NCBI RefSeq assembly: GCF_000423605.1
Contig: NZ_AUIH01000005.1
Span: forward strand, 1-64,000
Source of the DNA: Saccharospirillum impatiens DSM 12546
GTDB lineage: Bacteria; Pseudomonadota; Gammaproteobacteria; Pseudomonadales; Natronospirillaceae
Length of the DNA stretch: 64,000 nt
Direction of reading: 5' to 3'
In this document: in pieces, positions 27,182 to 36,727 of the stretch
How positions within the stretch are numbered: position 1 is the first letter of the stretch
How the letters are laid out: the number at the start of each line of letters is the position of its first letter
Program-made: the position numbers and the translations under genes
The notes under the pieces: model-generated
What the model saw: the letters and a program-made list of their open reading frames with translations, nothing else
The model's database searches: none
Told to the model about the DNA's origin: nothing

Positions 27182-28437
27182 GATTGCACCTCCCGGGTTG
27201 CCCGGTAGCGGCCGCGTACAGCGTCCCGGTCCTGGCTGGCTGAATATTCGACCGTGTAGCCGGCTTGCTCAAGGCGGCGTTTCAGTTGCTCAAATACCCC
27301 AAAGGCATCCGATTCGGTATCGCCACTACGGGTGACGGTGAACAGCATTTCCCGGCGGCTGGCCTGATAACGAAAATCTTCCAGCGACAGCCCGGCATCG
27401 AGTGTGCCTAGAGCGTCAATAGCGGCTAGCACCGAGCCCCCTTCAGCATCGTCCGGTTGTTGCAAGGCTTGAATCCGATTATCCAGCTCACGCACCATCA
27501 GCGGTTGCTGAATGCGCTTATTCTGGCCAAATACCTGTTTGAACACGGTTTCACTGGCCTCCCAGGTCGAGGCGGCTTCTGCCCGGTCCTGCCACCCCTG
27601 GCTGATGGTCAACCCGGTCCAAATGGCCAGTGCAAAGCCTGCTGCCAGTGCTGTAGGAACCCAGTAAGTGCTGTGGCCACTGGATTTTCGCAGGGCAAAA
27701 GGGCCCGTCATCAGGTTGCCCTGATAGCGGGTTTCAGTCACGGTTTCATCCCAGCCAGGCAGGTCAGTTTCGGTCTGCACTTGCCAGTTGACGTTGTCAC
27801 CCGCCGCTTCCAGTTCTGTTTTCAGAGTCCGACCCTGGTCGTCGGCGCTGCGACTGGTGAGGTTGATGTGCACGGCTTCTTCGTCCAGGTTCTGACTGCG
27901 TTTCCACAGATCAAACCACTGCGAGAATCCGTTCGGGTGAATCTGATGCAGCTCCCACCCGGCCCGGCACAACACTCGCTCCGGGGTGACGTCGATGCTG
28001 ACGTCTTGCGTCTCCGGTTTGCTGACCTGGCAATAACCCGCATCAAAGGCTTGTAGCAGCATGAAGCCACCGTCAGCCAGCGTTTCCTGCAGGTCACGCA
28101 GCCGCTGGGTTTCGATCACCACCACCGGCAAGCTGCCCTGGTGGGGTCTGGCCAGAGGAACGATGTGCAGACTGTCGATGTCCTGGGCCAGTTGTTCTTC
28201 GGCGGCAAACCGCAACACGGCTTCCGGTATGCGACGCGCCCCACCAGGAACGCTTACCTGCAATGCAGTAAACCCCTGGTGTGGTAAAAATAATCGGGTC
28301 GTAACGGTCTCAAGGTTTTGGTTCTGACGCTCCAATTGAACGTCATCCCAGCGACCCTCCCGAACCTCATCGGAATCTGACCAGCGCCAGCGCAGGTGTG
28401 TGGGGTCTTGCCAGAATATCGAAATCTGCACGTTCAT
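27178..28437 (-). CDS. gspL: Type II secretion system protein L
   Basis: The 419-residue protein has an actin-like cytoplasmic domain (about 1-235, FLPHQGFTALQVSVPGGARRIPEAVLRFAAEEQL), a single membrane helix (about 255-275, YWVPTALAAGFALAIWTGL) and a periplasmic ferredoxin-like domain. GspL recruits the GspE ATPase and binds GspM. I chose ATG 28437 (MNVQISIFWQ) with GGAG 6 bp upstream; an ATG at 28467 would add ten residues and overlap gspK. Confidence 0.87.
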   Translation of the reverse strand: MNVQISIFWQDPTHLRWRWSDSDEVREGRWDDVQLERQNQNLETVTTRLFLPHQGFTALQVSVPGGARRIPEAVLRFAAEEQLAQDIDSLHIVPLARPHQGSLPVVVIETQRLRDLQETLADGGFMLLQAFDAGYCQVSKPETQDVSIDVTPERVLCRAGWELHQIHPNGFSQWFDLWKRSQNLDEEAVHINLTSRSADDQGRTLKTELEAAGDNVNWQVQTETDLPGWDETVTETRYQGNLMTGPFALRKSSGHSTYWVPTALAAGFALAIWTGLTISQGWQDRAEAASTWEASETVFKQVFGQNKRIQQPLMVRELDNRIQALQQPDDAEGGSVLAAIDALGTLDAGLSLEDFRYQASRREMLFTVTRSGDTESDAFGVFEQLKRRLEQAGYTVEYSASQDRDAVRGRYRATREVQS

Positions 28438-28453
28438 GAGTACTCCAGCGCAT

Positions 28454-29413
28454 TCATAGGGTGTCATCCTTGGTGGTGTCGCCCGGTGTCCGGTTTGCTT
28501 CCGTAGTGGCCCTGGATCTGAGCACGATGCGGGCTGAATCGTCGCCCCGCAGTATATGACTGCTCTGGGTCAGGGTACGACCATTGAGCGTAACTTCCGC
28601 GAACAAGGTGAACCAGTCAGACCGGACTGTGAGCTGATCATTCAGCAACGGCACCGGCTGCTCATCTTCTTCAACCTGAAAAACCGGCTGGTTGAGCAGA
28701 TCATCAACCGATTCATAAGGCTCTTCAGCACGCTCCTGAACAAAGGCGTCAACATCGCTTTCGCTCAGGAAGGGGGCTATGGTCATCAATACTTCCGCCG
28801 GGGCCGTGTTGATGTTTAACTCTGACCGAGGGGGTAACGCCGCCACAAAAGGCTGCAACGTGGCCAGCGCCTCTCTGTCGACGGATTTTAGCAACAGCAG
28901 CTCACTGCTGTCCGCCATCGGCTGAAAAGAGGGTGTATAGGGCGGCTCCTGATCCCCGTAATTAAACTCGGCACCACTGTCTGAATCGAACCAGTCGGTT
29001 AATTCATCGGCGATACTTTCGTCCAGCCCCAGTGTCAGCAGCAGACGCTTCAAGCCTGTCTGTGCGCCCCCTGGGTTAGCGGCGGACGGATGCAGCGCGT
29101 TGATATTGAACCGCCCCTGAAGGTCATTCATTTCCAGAGAGATCACGCCCTGATCCACCGGAAATGACACCGCGGGCTGGTTCCATAACTCGTCCAGATG
29201 ATCGGTCTCGTTGTCTTGCTGATCCAGCGCAAGGCCGACCCGGGCAATGTCTTCCGCACTGTCGATATAAGCTTGCGCCTGGCTCAGAAACAAAGACTGA
29301 TAAGCCCGTTCGATCTGAATTCGCTGCTCGTATTGAAGCCGCGCCACGATGACGGCCAGCATGGCAAACACCAGCAAAACCTGGATCAGTGCAAAACCCC
29401 GTTCAGTCCTCAT
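28454..29413 (-). CDS. gspK: Type II secretion minor pseudopilin K
   Basis: This 319-residue protein has the prepilin N-terminus MRTERG|FALIQVLLVFAML. The +5 position is Gln instead of the Glu of other pseudopilins, which is usual for GspK at the tip of the pseudopilus. The large globular domain includes DLQGRFNINAL and a helix-hairpin-helix-like repeat (LNINTAPAEVLMTIAPFLSESDVDAF). I chose ATG 29413, which overlaps the gspJ end by 11 bp. Confidence 0.92.
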   Translation of the reverse strand: MRTERGFALIQVLLVFAMLAVIVARLQYEQRIQIERAYQSLFLSQAQAYIDSAEDIARVGLALDQQDNETDHLDELWNQPAVSFPVDQGVISLEMNDLQGRFNINALHPSAANPGGAQTGLKRLLLTLGLDESIADELTDWFDSDSGAEFNYGDQEPPYTPSFQPMADSSELLLLKSVDREALATLQPFVAALPPRSELNINTAPAEVLMTIAPFLSESDVDAFVQERAEEPYESVDDLLNQPVFQVEEDEQPVPLLNDQLTVRSDWFTLFAEVTLNGRTLTQSSHILRGDDSARIVLRSRATTEANRTPGDTTKDDTL

Positions 29414-30119
29414 CGGGTGCCTCCGATGCCTGGTAACTCTGAGGCACTCGAACCATCCGACGGACCGCATCGCCCTGCCCGGTCTGAAGTTCGAACTGCA
29501 CCGCCAGTAATCGGGGGACTGTATTTTCGTTCAATAGCCCTTCCGGTGGCCAGGTATCCAGCCAGTCTCGCTCGCCTTCAATGTCTGCCAGAAATTGCCA
29601 CTGCAGTGCATTCACCGGCCGCATCAGCATCTGGTGCTGCCATTCAAGACGGCCATCGTCGTCTAGATGCTGTCTCTGACTTCGGATCAGGCAATAGTGT
29701 CGTTCACGGCCAGCGACCTGTTGACCGTCATCCGCTTCAGGACACAGGTCACTGCCCTGTTCAGCCAATTGATAGCTGATACGTTGCAGGGTGGAGCGCT
29801 CCATATCCACAAAGCGACTCAAAGCCCACCCGTTTCGGGTTAGATACAAGGCATCGAGATCGAGTACCATAGCTTCCTGGTAGTCACCAAACGGATCCCG
29901 AACCGGACGATCAGGCGACCATTGATGCAAGTCATTCACCAGTGTCCGCACGACCCGGGTCAGTTGGGAGTAATATTCGTTCTGGACCACCAGGGTGTCC
30001 TGAGTCAACCGCGATGCCTGAACCAGGTAGTAGGTTCCCACGGCCAAAATGGCCGAAATGGCCATGGCGATCAGTAACTCAATCAGAGTAAAACCGGAAT
30101 TCATGCCGCGTTTGGTCAC
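29403..30119 (-). CDS. gspJ: Type II secretion minor pseudopilin J
   Basis: The 238-residue protein has a prepilin peptidase site and N-terminal helix G|FTLIELLIAMAISAILAVGTYY and a globular domain consistent with GspJ (TLVNDLHQWSPDRPVRDPFG). It belongs to the I-J-K tip complex. The start is GTG at 30119, overlapping the gspI stop as GTGA; ATG 30104 (MNSGFTLIELL) is an alternative. Confidence 0.88.
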   Translation of the reverse strand: MTKRGMNSGFTLIELLIAMAISAILAVGTYYLVQASRLTQDTLVVQNEYYSQLTRVVRTLVNDLHQWSPDRPVRDPFGDYQEAMVLDLDALYLTRNGWALSRFVDMERSTLQRISYQLAEQGSDLCPEADDGQQVAGRERHYCLIRSQRQHLDDDGRLEWQHQMLMRPVNALQWQFLADIEGERDWLDTWPPEGLLNENTVPRLLAVQFELQTGQGDAVRRMVRVPQSYQASEAPDED

Positions 30120-30490
30120 GGGGTTGCCCCCAATACCGCGATCAATGAATCAACCGACGCCTCACTGTCAGGGGGAAATGCGCGCAATTCAACCCTGCGT
30201 AGAAATGGCCCCAGCAATTCCATTTCGACCGCCGTGACAGTCACTTCAACCCGCCAGGTTTGCTCATTGAAGTTGACCTGCTCGGACTGGGTGCCCGGGT
30301 CAGGCAAGCCGGCCATGCGTAATTGACTGAGCACAGTATCGTTCACCCAGCGAGCCTGCGTCTGCTCCTGGATCTGACGGGCTGACATCAGGTTTTGCGT
30401 ATTGGCCAGTGATACAGCCCCCGCCATGACCGCAAAAATAGCCAGTGCAACCATAACTTCGATCAGGGTAAAGCCGCGCTCACCGTTCAT
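30116..30490 (-). CDS. gspI: Type II secretion minor pseudopilin I
   Basis: This 124-residue pseudopilin has the cleavage site and helix MNGERG|FTLIEVMVALAIFAVMAGAV followed by a short globular domain. I chose ATG 30490, inside the gspH end, with AAGGTG about 9 bp upstream; the longer frame to 30541 precedes the prepilin leader and is implausible. Length and position between H and J fit GspI. Confidence 0.9.
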   Translation of the reverse strand: MNGERGFTLIEVMVALAIFAVMAGAVSLANTQNLMSARQIQEQTQARWVNDTVLSQLRMAGLPDPGTQSEQVNFNEQTWRVEVTVTAVEMELLGPFLRRVELRAFPPDSEASVDSLIAVLGATP

Positions 30491-31043
30491 CGCGAAGCAC
30501 CTTGGGCGAGTTAAAACCATCGGCTTCAACCCGAACTTCATCGTTAATGCTGTCGGTTAAACTGAGTACCAGATTGTAGGCGGGCGTGTAATCCTCTGAA
30601 GGCAACAGGATGACATGCGGCTCCAGTGCAAACGGTTCGGTTGGCAGCGACTGGTTGAGTTCAACCCATTGATTGTCGAGCGTTAAACCCAGCTGTATGG
30701 CCTCTGAAACACCCCAGGCTTTCTGTTCATCGAATAGCGACCAGACGATATCTGGTTCGCTGAGCATTTCATCGCCTTCACGCCATTCCAACTGATAAAC
30801 GCCATCCCCGACAAACATCAGGCCACGCTCCCGGTTGCTCAGCAACACCTGGTCCTGAATGCGCTCCATTCGATAGGCGTACTGCCCGGCCGCTTCTTCC
30901 AGCTCCTGAACCGGGTCATTACCGGTAACCGCCAAACGAACAGCGCCCGCCGCTATACCGATGATGACAATCACCACCATCAGTTCAAGCAAAGAGAAGC
31001 CCTGATGTGACAGGCAGCTGTGTGAGCGACGGGTGGGTTTCAT
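30480..31043 (-). CDS. gspH: Type II secretion minor pseudopilin H
   Basis: The 187-residue protein has an extended basic leader (MKPTRRSHSCLSHQG) and prepilin helix FSLLELMVVIVIIGIAAGAVRLAV, then a beta-rich domain. This fits GspH, the minor pseudopilin linking the GspG shaft to the tip complex. Its ATG overlaps the gspG stop as ATGA. Confidence 0.88.
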   Translation of the reverse strand: MKPTRRSHSCLSHQGFSLLELMVVIVIIGIAAGAVRLAVTGNDPVQELEEAAGQYAYRMERIQDQVLLSNRERGLMFVGDGVYQLEWREGDEMLSEPDIVWSLFDEQKAWGVSEAIQLGLTLDNQWVELNQSLPTEPFALEPHVILLPSEDYTPAYNLVLSLTDSINDEVRVEADGFNSPKVLRDER

Positions 31044-31495
31044 TCCGTATCGTTTGACGATATATCCTGGTTCAAATCATCGCCGCCTGGCTGACCGTCC
31101 GCACCGTAGGAAATGACCTCAAAATTGTTGTTATTGTCGTTGATGTAAGCGTATTCGCTGCCCCAGGGATCCGTCGGTTTCTGGCGTAAATAGGGCCCAC
31201 GCCAATTGCGCGGCTCCGGGTTACCAGACGGCTTGGCAACCAGGGCATCAAGCCCCTGGTCCGTCGACGGATAATGTGAGTTGTGCAAACGGTAAGTCTC
31301 AAGCGCATTCTCAATGGTCTTGATGTCCGTTTTCGCGCCCGTTACCCGGGCTTCGTCGCCCCGGCCGGTGACGTTGGGAACAACCAGACCAAAGAGGACG
31401 CCGAGAATAACCAGCACCACCATCAATTCAATCAGCGTAAAACCCTGTTGTTGGCCAAGGTTCCGCTTGCGTGTGTTCAGTTTGCTTTTCATCAT
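31040..31495 (-). CDS. gspG: Type II secretion major pseudopilin G
   Basis: This 151-residue protein builds the pseudopilus shaft. The prepilin site is G|FTLIELMVVLVILGVLFGLVVPNVTGR, and the conserved GspG body includes ALETYRLHNSHYPSTDQGLDALV, WRGPYL and a Ca2+-site-like end (DPWGSEYAYI ... SYGADGQPGGDDLNQDISS). AGGA lies 4 bp before ATG 31495. It is followed on the minus strand by gspH. Confidence 0.95.
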   Translation of the reverse strand: MMKSKLNTRKRNLGQQQGFTLIELMVVLVILGVLFGLVVPNVTGRGDEARVTGAKTDIKTIENALETYRLHNSHYPSTDQGLDALVAKPSGNPEPRNWRGPYLRQKPTDPWGSEYAYINDNNNNFEVISYGADGQPGGDDLNQDISSNDTE

Positions 31496-31501
31496 TGTGT
31501 C

Positions 31502-32713
31502 CTAACCTACAAAGCTGTTCATTTCCATTATGGGCAGTACGATCGCCAGTACAATGATCAGTACAATACCCCCCATCAATAACACCATCAGGGGCTCGAA
31601 AAGCCCGAGTATGGTGGTGATGAGTTCCTTGACCTGCTGATCTTCGGCATCGGCGGTACGCTGCAACATGCTGTCCAGCTCGCCACTGGCTTCGCCGCTG
31701 GCGATCATGTGCAACATCATGGGCCGAAAATGCCCGGCGTCGGCCAGGGCCTTACCCAGGCTGCCGCCTTCCGACACCCGTAAAGCGGCTTCCTTTACGC
31801 GAGCCTGAATTTCAAGATTGGTAACCACCTCGGACGAGATGCGCATGGCCTCGACCAACGGCACCCCGGAACCGGAGAGAATGGCCACCGTGCTAATAAA
31901 GCGGGCCGTATTAAAGCCTCGCGATACACGACCAATTAATGGCAAGCGCAACAATACCCGATGCGTCACCCTGCGCCGGCGTGGCGCCCGGTTCCAGATC
32001 AGCAGCGCGATCACCATGGCCACAATGACCAGACAAGACACCAGCCACCAGTTCTGTATCCACTCGCTGGCGGCCAGTAACGCCCGGGTCGGCCCGGGCA
32101 AGGCTTCGCCCGTTGAGGAAAACACCCCAACAATGTCGGGCACCACAGAATTGAGCAGAAACACCACAATGCCAACCGCTACCAAGGTCAGAAATGCCGG
32201 GTAGATTGACGACATCTGAACTTGTTTCCGGGTGCGCTGCTGGTCTTCCATATAGTCGGCCAAACGCATCATCACCCGGTCGAGATGGCCGCTGTGTTCG
32301 CCGGCGTCTACCGTTGCCCGGTACAGCGGTGGGAAGGCGCGCGGAAAATCGCTCAGGGCCTTGGCCAGGCTGTATCCTTCCATCACCCGCGCCCGAACGC
32401 CGAGCATCAGACTGCGCACCCGGGCCCGTTCTGATTGTTCCGCCACCGCGCGGATGCACTCTTCCAACGGCATACCAGAGGCAACCAGGGTCGACAGTTG
32501 TCGCGTCAGTAATGCCAGATCAGCCACCGATACCGAGGGGCCGCCAAACAGGCCCGCCGACCGGGATTGCTGCTTTTGCGTCATCTCTACATCGACCGGG
32601 AACCAGCCCTTATCGCGCAGTTGCTGACGAACCTGACGGCTGCTGTCCGCTTCGATCACGCCTTTCCGGCGCTTGCCTTTGGCATCGAGCGCCGCGTATT
32701 CAAACGCCGCCAT
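31502..32713 (-). CDS. gspF: Type II secretion inner-membrane platform protein F
   Basis: The 403-residue polytopic protein has two related T2SSF domains (about 70-195 and 270-395) each leading to membrane helices, with the N-terminal FEYAALDAKGKRRKGVIEA signature. Repeated motifs are LTRQLSTLVASGMPLEECI and ISTVAILSGSGVPLVEAM. GspF connects the ATPase to pseudopilus assembly. It lies 2 bp after gspE. Confidence 0.95.
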   Translation of the reverse strand: MAAFEYAALDAKGKRRKGVIEADSSRQVRQQLRDKGWFPVDVEMTQKQQSRSAGLFGGPSVSVADLALLTRQLSTLVASGMPLEECIRAVAEQSERARVRSLMLGVRARVMEGYSLAKALSDFPRAFPPLYRATVDAGEHSGHLDRVMMRLADYMEDQQRTRKQVQMSSIYPAFLTLVAVGIVVFLLNSVVPDIVGVFSSTGEALPGPTRALLAASEWIQNWWLVSCLVIVAMVIALLIWNRAPRRRRVTHRVLLRLPLIGRVSRGFNTARFISTVAILSGSGVPLVEAMRISSEVVTNLEIQARVKEAALRVSEGGSLGKALADAGHFRPMMLHMIASGEASGELDSMLQRTADAEDQQVKELITTILGLFEPLMVLLMGGIVLIIVLAIVLPIMEMNSFVG

Positions 32714-32715
32714 AC

Positions 32716-34209
32716 TCAGTAGCTCCGATACACGCGCAGTACTTCCTCGACGGTAGTGAGGCCTTTGAGCACTTTGTCTTTTCCGTCCTGCAATATACTG
32801 GGCGATAGAGTGCGGGCATGGCGCTCCAGGTCGATATCACCGGCCCGGTCGTGAACCAGCTGGCGCAGACCCTCATCGACCCGGATGAATTCGTACAGGC
32901 CCAGCCGACCGCGATAGCCCGTGCTCTTGCACGCCGGACAGCCGGCAGCGTGATAAATGGTGTGTTTGGCGTCAATGGGCACGCCCAGAAACTCGCACTC
33001 GGCTTCGTCCGGGTGGTAAGCCGTTTTACAGTCAGGGCACAGAGTGCGAACCAGTCGCTGTGAAACCAGACCGATCAGACTGGACGCCAGCAAGAAAGGC
33101 TCAATGCCCATGTCCTGCAGGCGGGTAACGGCCCCGGTCGCACTGTTGGTGTGCAGGGTCGACAACACAAGGTGACCGGTCAAACTGGCCTGAACAGCAA
33201 TATCGGCCGTCTCGTAGTCGCGAATCTCACCGATCATCACCACATCCGGGTCCTGGCGTAATATAGCGCGCAGCCCCCGCGCAAAAGTCATATCAACCTT
33301 GGCGTTGACCTGGGTTTGCCCGACGCCCGGTAAGCTGTATTCAATGGGGTCTTCTACCGTCATGATGTTGCGACTGTGGCTGTTAAGCGATTGCAGTGCC
33401 GCGTACAACGTTGTGGTTTTACCCGAGCCTGTTGGCCCGGTGACCAGGATAATGCCATGGGGGCGTTGAATCAGATCAGTAATGGTCTTCAGATCGCGTG
33501 GATTCAGCCCGAGCTGATTGACGTCCAATCGCCCTGCCTGCTTATCGAGCAACCGCAATACCACGCGTTCACCATGGTTGGAAGGTATGGTGGACACCCG
33601 CAGGTCCACTTCCCGGCCAGCCACCCGCAACGCGATACGGCCATCCTGGGGCACCCGTTTTTCGGCAATATCCAGACGTGACATGACCTTTATTCGGGAG
33701 ACCAGCAACGGCGCCAACGCTCTTTTGGGCTGCACCACTTCCCGCAAGACACCGTCAACCCGAAACCGGATCGACAGGCGTTTTTCGTAAGTTTCAATAT
33801 GAATGTCGGAAGCCTGTTCGCGGATCGCCTCTGAGAGAATGGCGTTAATCAGCCGGATGATGGGTGCGTCATCTTCCTGCTCCATCAGGTCTTCGGTTTC
33901 CGGCACTGAATCGGCCAGAGAACTCAGATCCATGGTATCGCCCAGCCCCTCGACCATTTGCATCGCATCGTCGGAGTCGGTGTGATAAGCGCGGTTCAGA
34001 TACTCGGAAAATTCCTGTTCGTTAACCTGCATGTGCGGGAAAACGCCCTGCATCAGGCGCTGCGCTTCCTGCAAAGCGTTCAGATTCACATCGGGCCGGT
34101 ACAACAGGCGTGGGCCATCTGCGTGGTCGTAGTCGATTACCACACCATGGCGTTTGGCGAATGTGAATGGCAGGCGTCGCTCCGTAACGCCCTGGGGTAC
34201 CGCATTCAT
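32716..34209 (-). CDS. gspE: Type II secretion ATPase E
   Basis: This 497-residue hexameric ATPase powers pseudopilus assembly. The N-terminal domain contacts GspL. The catalytic domain has Walker A GPTGSGKTTTLY, the Asp and His boxes, Walker B DPDVVMIGEIRD and the four-cysteine zinc domain (CPDCKT ... CPACKS). I chose ATG 34209, with AGGA 7 bp upstream. It is the first gene of E-F-G-H-I-J-K-L-M; gspC and gspD, usually upstream, are not here. Confidence 0.95.
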   Translation of the reverse strand: MNAVPQGVTERRLPFTFAKRHGVVIDYDHADGPRLLYRPDVNLNALQEAQRLMQGVFPHMQVNEQEFSEYLNRAYHTDSDDAMQMVEGLGDTMDLSSLADSVPETEDLMEQEDDAPIIRLINAILSEAIREQASDIHIETYEKRLSIRFRVDGVLREVVQPKRALAPLLVSRIKVMSRLDIAEKRVPQDGRIALRVAGREVDLRVSTIPSNHGERVVLRLLDKQAGRLDVNQLGLNPRDLKTITDLIQRPHGIILVTGPTGSGKTTTLYAALQSLNSHSRNIMTVEDPIEYSLPGVGQTQVNAKVDMTFARGLRAILRQDPDVVMIGEIRDYETADIAVQASLTGHLVLSTLHTNSATGAVTRLQDMGIEPFLLASSLIGLVSQRLVRTLCPDCKTAYHPDEAECEFLGVPIDAKHTIYHAAGCPACKSTGYRGRLGLYEFIRVDEGLRQLVHDRAGDIDLERHARTLSPSILQDGKDKVLKGLTTVEEVLRVYRSY

Positions 34210-34343
34210 TGCTGTGTCCTGTACTGTAGTCCGTCGTGTGCCGGATTCACCGCTGACGGCTGCCAGCCCGGTGATCAACCCGACCTAGGCGCCGAACTGT
34301 AACCATTTGAATTTGCGGAAGAATATCATTCATTCCGGCGGTA

Positions 34344-36515
34344 TCAACCTACCCATCGCTGAATCAGTGTGATCAGGTTCTCATAGGTCACCGGTTTGGT
34401 CATAAAATCGTCCATTCCGGCAGCCAGACAGGCTCGTTCCTGTTCCGGCGTATCTTCACCGGTAAGCGCGATGATCGGCAAATGCGTTCCGGTGTCCATT
34501 TCTTTATGCCGAATGATTCGGGTTGCTTCCAGCCCGTCCATACGGGGCATCAGGCAGTCCATGATGACCAGGTTGTAGGGCGGGTCCTGAATCGCCTGTT
34601 GCGACGCTTCCAGTCCGTTTACGCAGGTATCAACCTGTGCACCCATACGCTTGAGCAGCCGTACCACGACCTTTTGATTGACCATATTGTCTTCAGCCAG
34701 CAAAACACGCACATGGTCACAGCGATATTCAGCGCTGGCGTCTACCCGGGTTGCATCGTGGGACTGCCGCAGCATCTGCAGCAATTCATCCCGGGTGGCC
34801 GGCTTCTCGATAAATCGAAAACCAAGGTCCATGTCGGCCAGCAAGCCACGCTGCAACTGAGATGCATAGAGGAATACAGTGGTCTGTGGTGCCTGAGTTT
34901 GCAACCGGCTTTGTAGTAGCTTTACTTGTTCCAGGTAACTCTGCGCCCGGGCATCTTCGACCGGCAGATTGATCAGAATGAAATCGGTTGGCTGAATCAG
35001 CTCGCCGTCCAACAGCCGTTCCATCGTCCAGGTCGATACGGTCATATCCCAGCTATAGAACTCCGCACTGAGCGCGCGCTCGGTCACCGGGCTCAGGTCG
35101 ACCAGGGTAATAGAGCGCCCCGCCATGTATTTGGCCGGGCGAAAGGAACTGGCTTGCTGCGAGCTTGCCTGAATAGGCAGGGAAACCACGATTTTTCTCA
35201 GGTCCTGTTTTGACGACACCGTGAGCTTGGCGTTCATCGACTTGAACTGGGCCGCAGCGACCATGAGCGTCAATTGGTCAGATACGTCTTCGTCTTCAGG
35301 CAGAGTGTTCATGTTGCGGTTAATGGCGGCGCGCAAATCCTCGTCACTGACCTCAGTGTTGATGAAATAGAACGACAGGAGCAAATGATCCTGCTCCTGT
35401 TCCGAGGCACTTTCCATCGCGATTCGGACGGTAATCTCACCCTCCTCCGCACTGTCGAGCGTAAAATCCAGCAACCGGCGAAAGGCGTTGGACAGCCACT
35501 GAGGGTCCAGCTCTATGCGCTCCGGCACTGATGGGTGATACAAATAGGCCAATTCCAGGCCATGCTCATGGGCCTTGCTGCCCATATCAGACAGGGCGTG
35601 TTCGAGTGTCTTGCGCAGATTAAACACAATCGACTGAGGCACGCGGGACTGATCCCGCTGCTCAATAAACGCCTCCAGATCCGTCACCAGATCCAGTATG
35701 GAACGTCCACTGCGACGGGCAATATTGAGCATGCCCTGATGTTCCGTCGACTGCTCATCGTGACTGAGCATGCCCAGCACCCCCAGCAACCCACTCAACG
35801 GGGTCTTAACCCGATGCAACAGCTGGTTAACAAAACGCCGGTTGGTGGTCGCCTGCAATACGTTTTCTTCGCGGGCTTCTTCCAGCGCCTTGAGACGCAT
35901 TTTGAGTTCATGATTATGAGTCAGAAAACTCCAGACCAGCTCCGAAACTCGACCGGCGGTACTGACGAGATAAAAATAGACCGCTATAAAAGCAAGCCCG
36001 ATCCACAGGTGACCCGCAGTATCAGATCGAAACAGATAAAAGAGACCCATGGGTAGCAGCAGAACCGCCAAATACACCCGCACGGTGCGACCATATAGGG
36101 AGTAAACAAAGGTCCCGCCGGCGGCAACTGACAAGGTATAGAGCAAGCCGAGCAACGCAATTGGATGCTCGGGCCCGTCCAGCCGGTAAACCAGATACGC
36201 CGTCCAAACACCGGCGTGCAGAAAACCGGACAGAATAAAGGTATCGCGCCAGCGAGCCGGACCTCTGGCATACCAGTCGGAAAACTGAGCAATCATGATA
36301 AACCGCCAGGCGGCCATAATCACCAATGCCAATCCAAAGACATAGCTGGCATTGGGCGTCGGGCCAACTGACAGCCACTGCCACTCCAGCAACAGAAACA
36401 CCACAAAATGCAAAACAGCACTGGGCAACCCTTGCCGACTCAGGGTTTCATCGATTCGCTTCAGAATCGCGCGATCTTTTTGCGCCTTGTGCTGTGGCGT
36501 GAAAAACCAACTCAT
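34344..36515 (-). CDS. Hybrid sensor histidine kinase with degenerate ATPase domain
   Basis: The 723-residue protein has about six N-terminal membrane helices (about 32-185, resembling the RpfC-type membrane sensor), a coiled coil, a HisKA-like box with H234 (LLHRVKTPLSGLLG), a region where the ATPase domain should be, a divergent receiver-like domain (about 465-580), and a good C-terminal receiver with D653 (VIMDCLMPRMDG) and Lys in MTKPV. The ATPase region (about 300-450) lacks recognisable G-boxes. It lies upstream of gspE on the same strand, so a link to secretion is possible but unproven. Confidence 0.82.
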   Translation of the reverse strand: MSWFFTPQHKAQKDRAILKRIDETLSRQGLPSAVLHFVVFLLLEWQWLSVGPTPNASYVFGLALVIMAAWRFIMIAQFSDWYARGPARWRDTFILSGFLHAGVWTAYLVYRLDGPEHPIALLGLLYTLSVAAGGTFVYSLYGRTVRVYLAVLLLPMGLFYLFRSDTAGHLWIGLAFIAVYFYLVSTAGRVSELVWSFLTHNHELKMRLKALEEAREENVLQATTNRRFVNQLLHRVKTPLSGLLGVLGMLSHDEQSTEHQGMLNIARRSGRSILDLVTDLEAFIEQRDQSRVPQSIVFNLRKTLEHALSDMGSKAHEHGLELAYLYHPSVPERIELDPQWLSNAFRRLLDFTLDSAEEGEITVRIAMESASEQEQDHLLLSFYFINTEVSDEDLRAAINRNMNTLPEDEDVSDQLTLMVAAAQFKSMNAKLTVSSKQDLRKIVVSLPIQASSQQASSFRPAKYMAGRSITLVDLSPVTERALSAEFYSWDMTVSTWTMERLLDGELIQPTDFILINLPVEDARAQSYLEQVKLLQSRLQTQAPQTTVFLYASQLQRGLLADMDLGFRFIEKPATRDELLQMLRQSHDATRVDASAEYRCDHVRVLLAEDNMVNQKVVVRLLKRMGAQVDTCVNGLEASQQAIQDPPYNLVIMDCLMPRMDGLEATRIIRHKEMDTGTHLPIIALTGEDTPEQERACLAAGMDDFMTKPVTYENLITLIQRWVG

Positions 36516-36679
36516 AGATATTCATCCGACGCCGCTGCGCCCTGCAAAGACCGCCACTATACCCTCTGTTGGCCCGCCGCCCAACCGTAGGGTGCTTGTT
36601 TCAATTGGGTTTTCGGCCAACCAGAGCCAATTTCCCACCGGAGCAATCCGTCATCCGACATCCATGATGAGCGACCATA

Positions 36680-36705
36680 AAAAAACCCGGCAAGGCCGGG
36701 TTTTC
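36680..36705 (-). terminator. Rho-independent terminator after etfA
   Basis: AACCCGGC-AAG-GCCGGGTT forms an 8-bp stem. On the minus strand it is followed by a run of T residues, ending the etfB-etfA transcript. Confidence 0.88.
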
Positions 36706-36727
36706 GAAAGTCGATCTGACGACTTCT

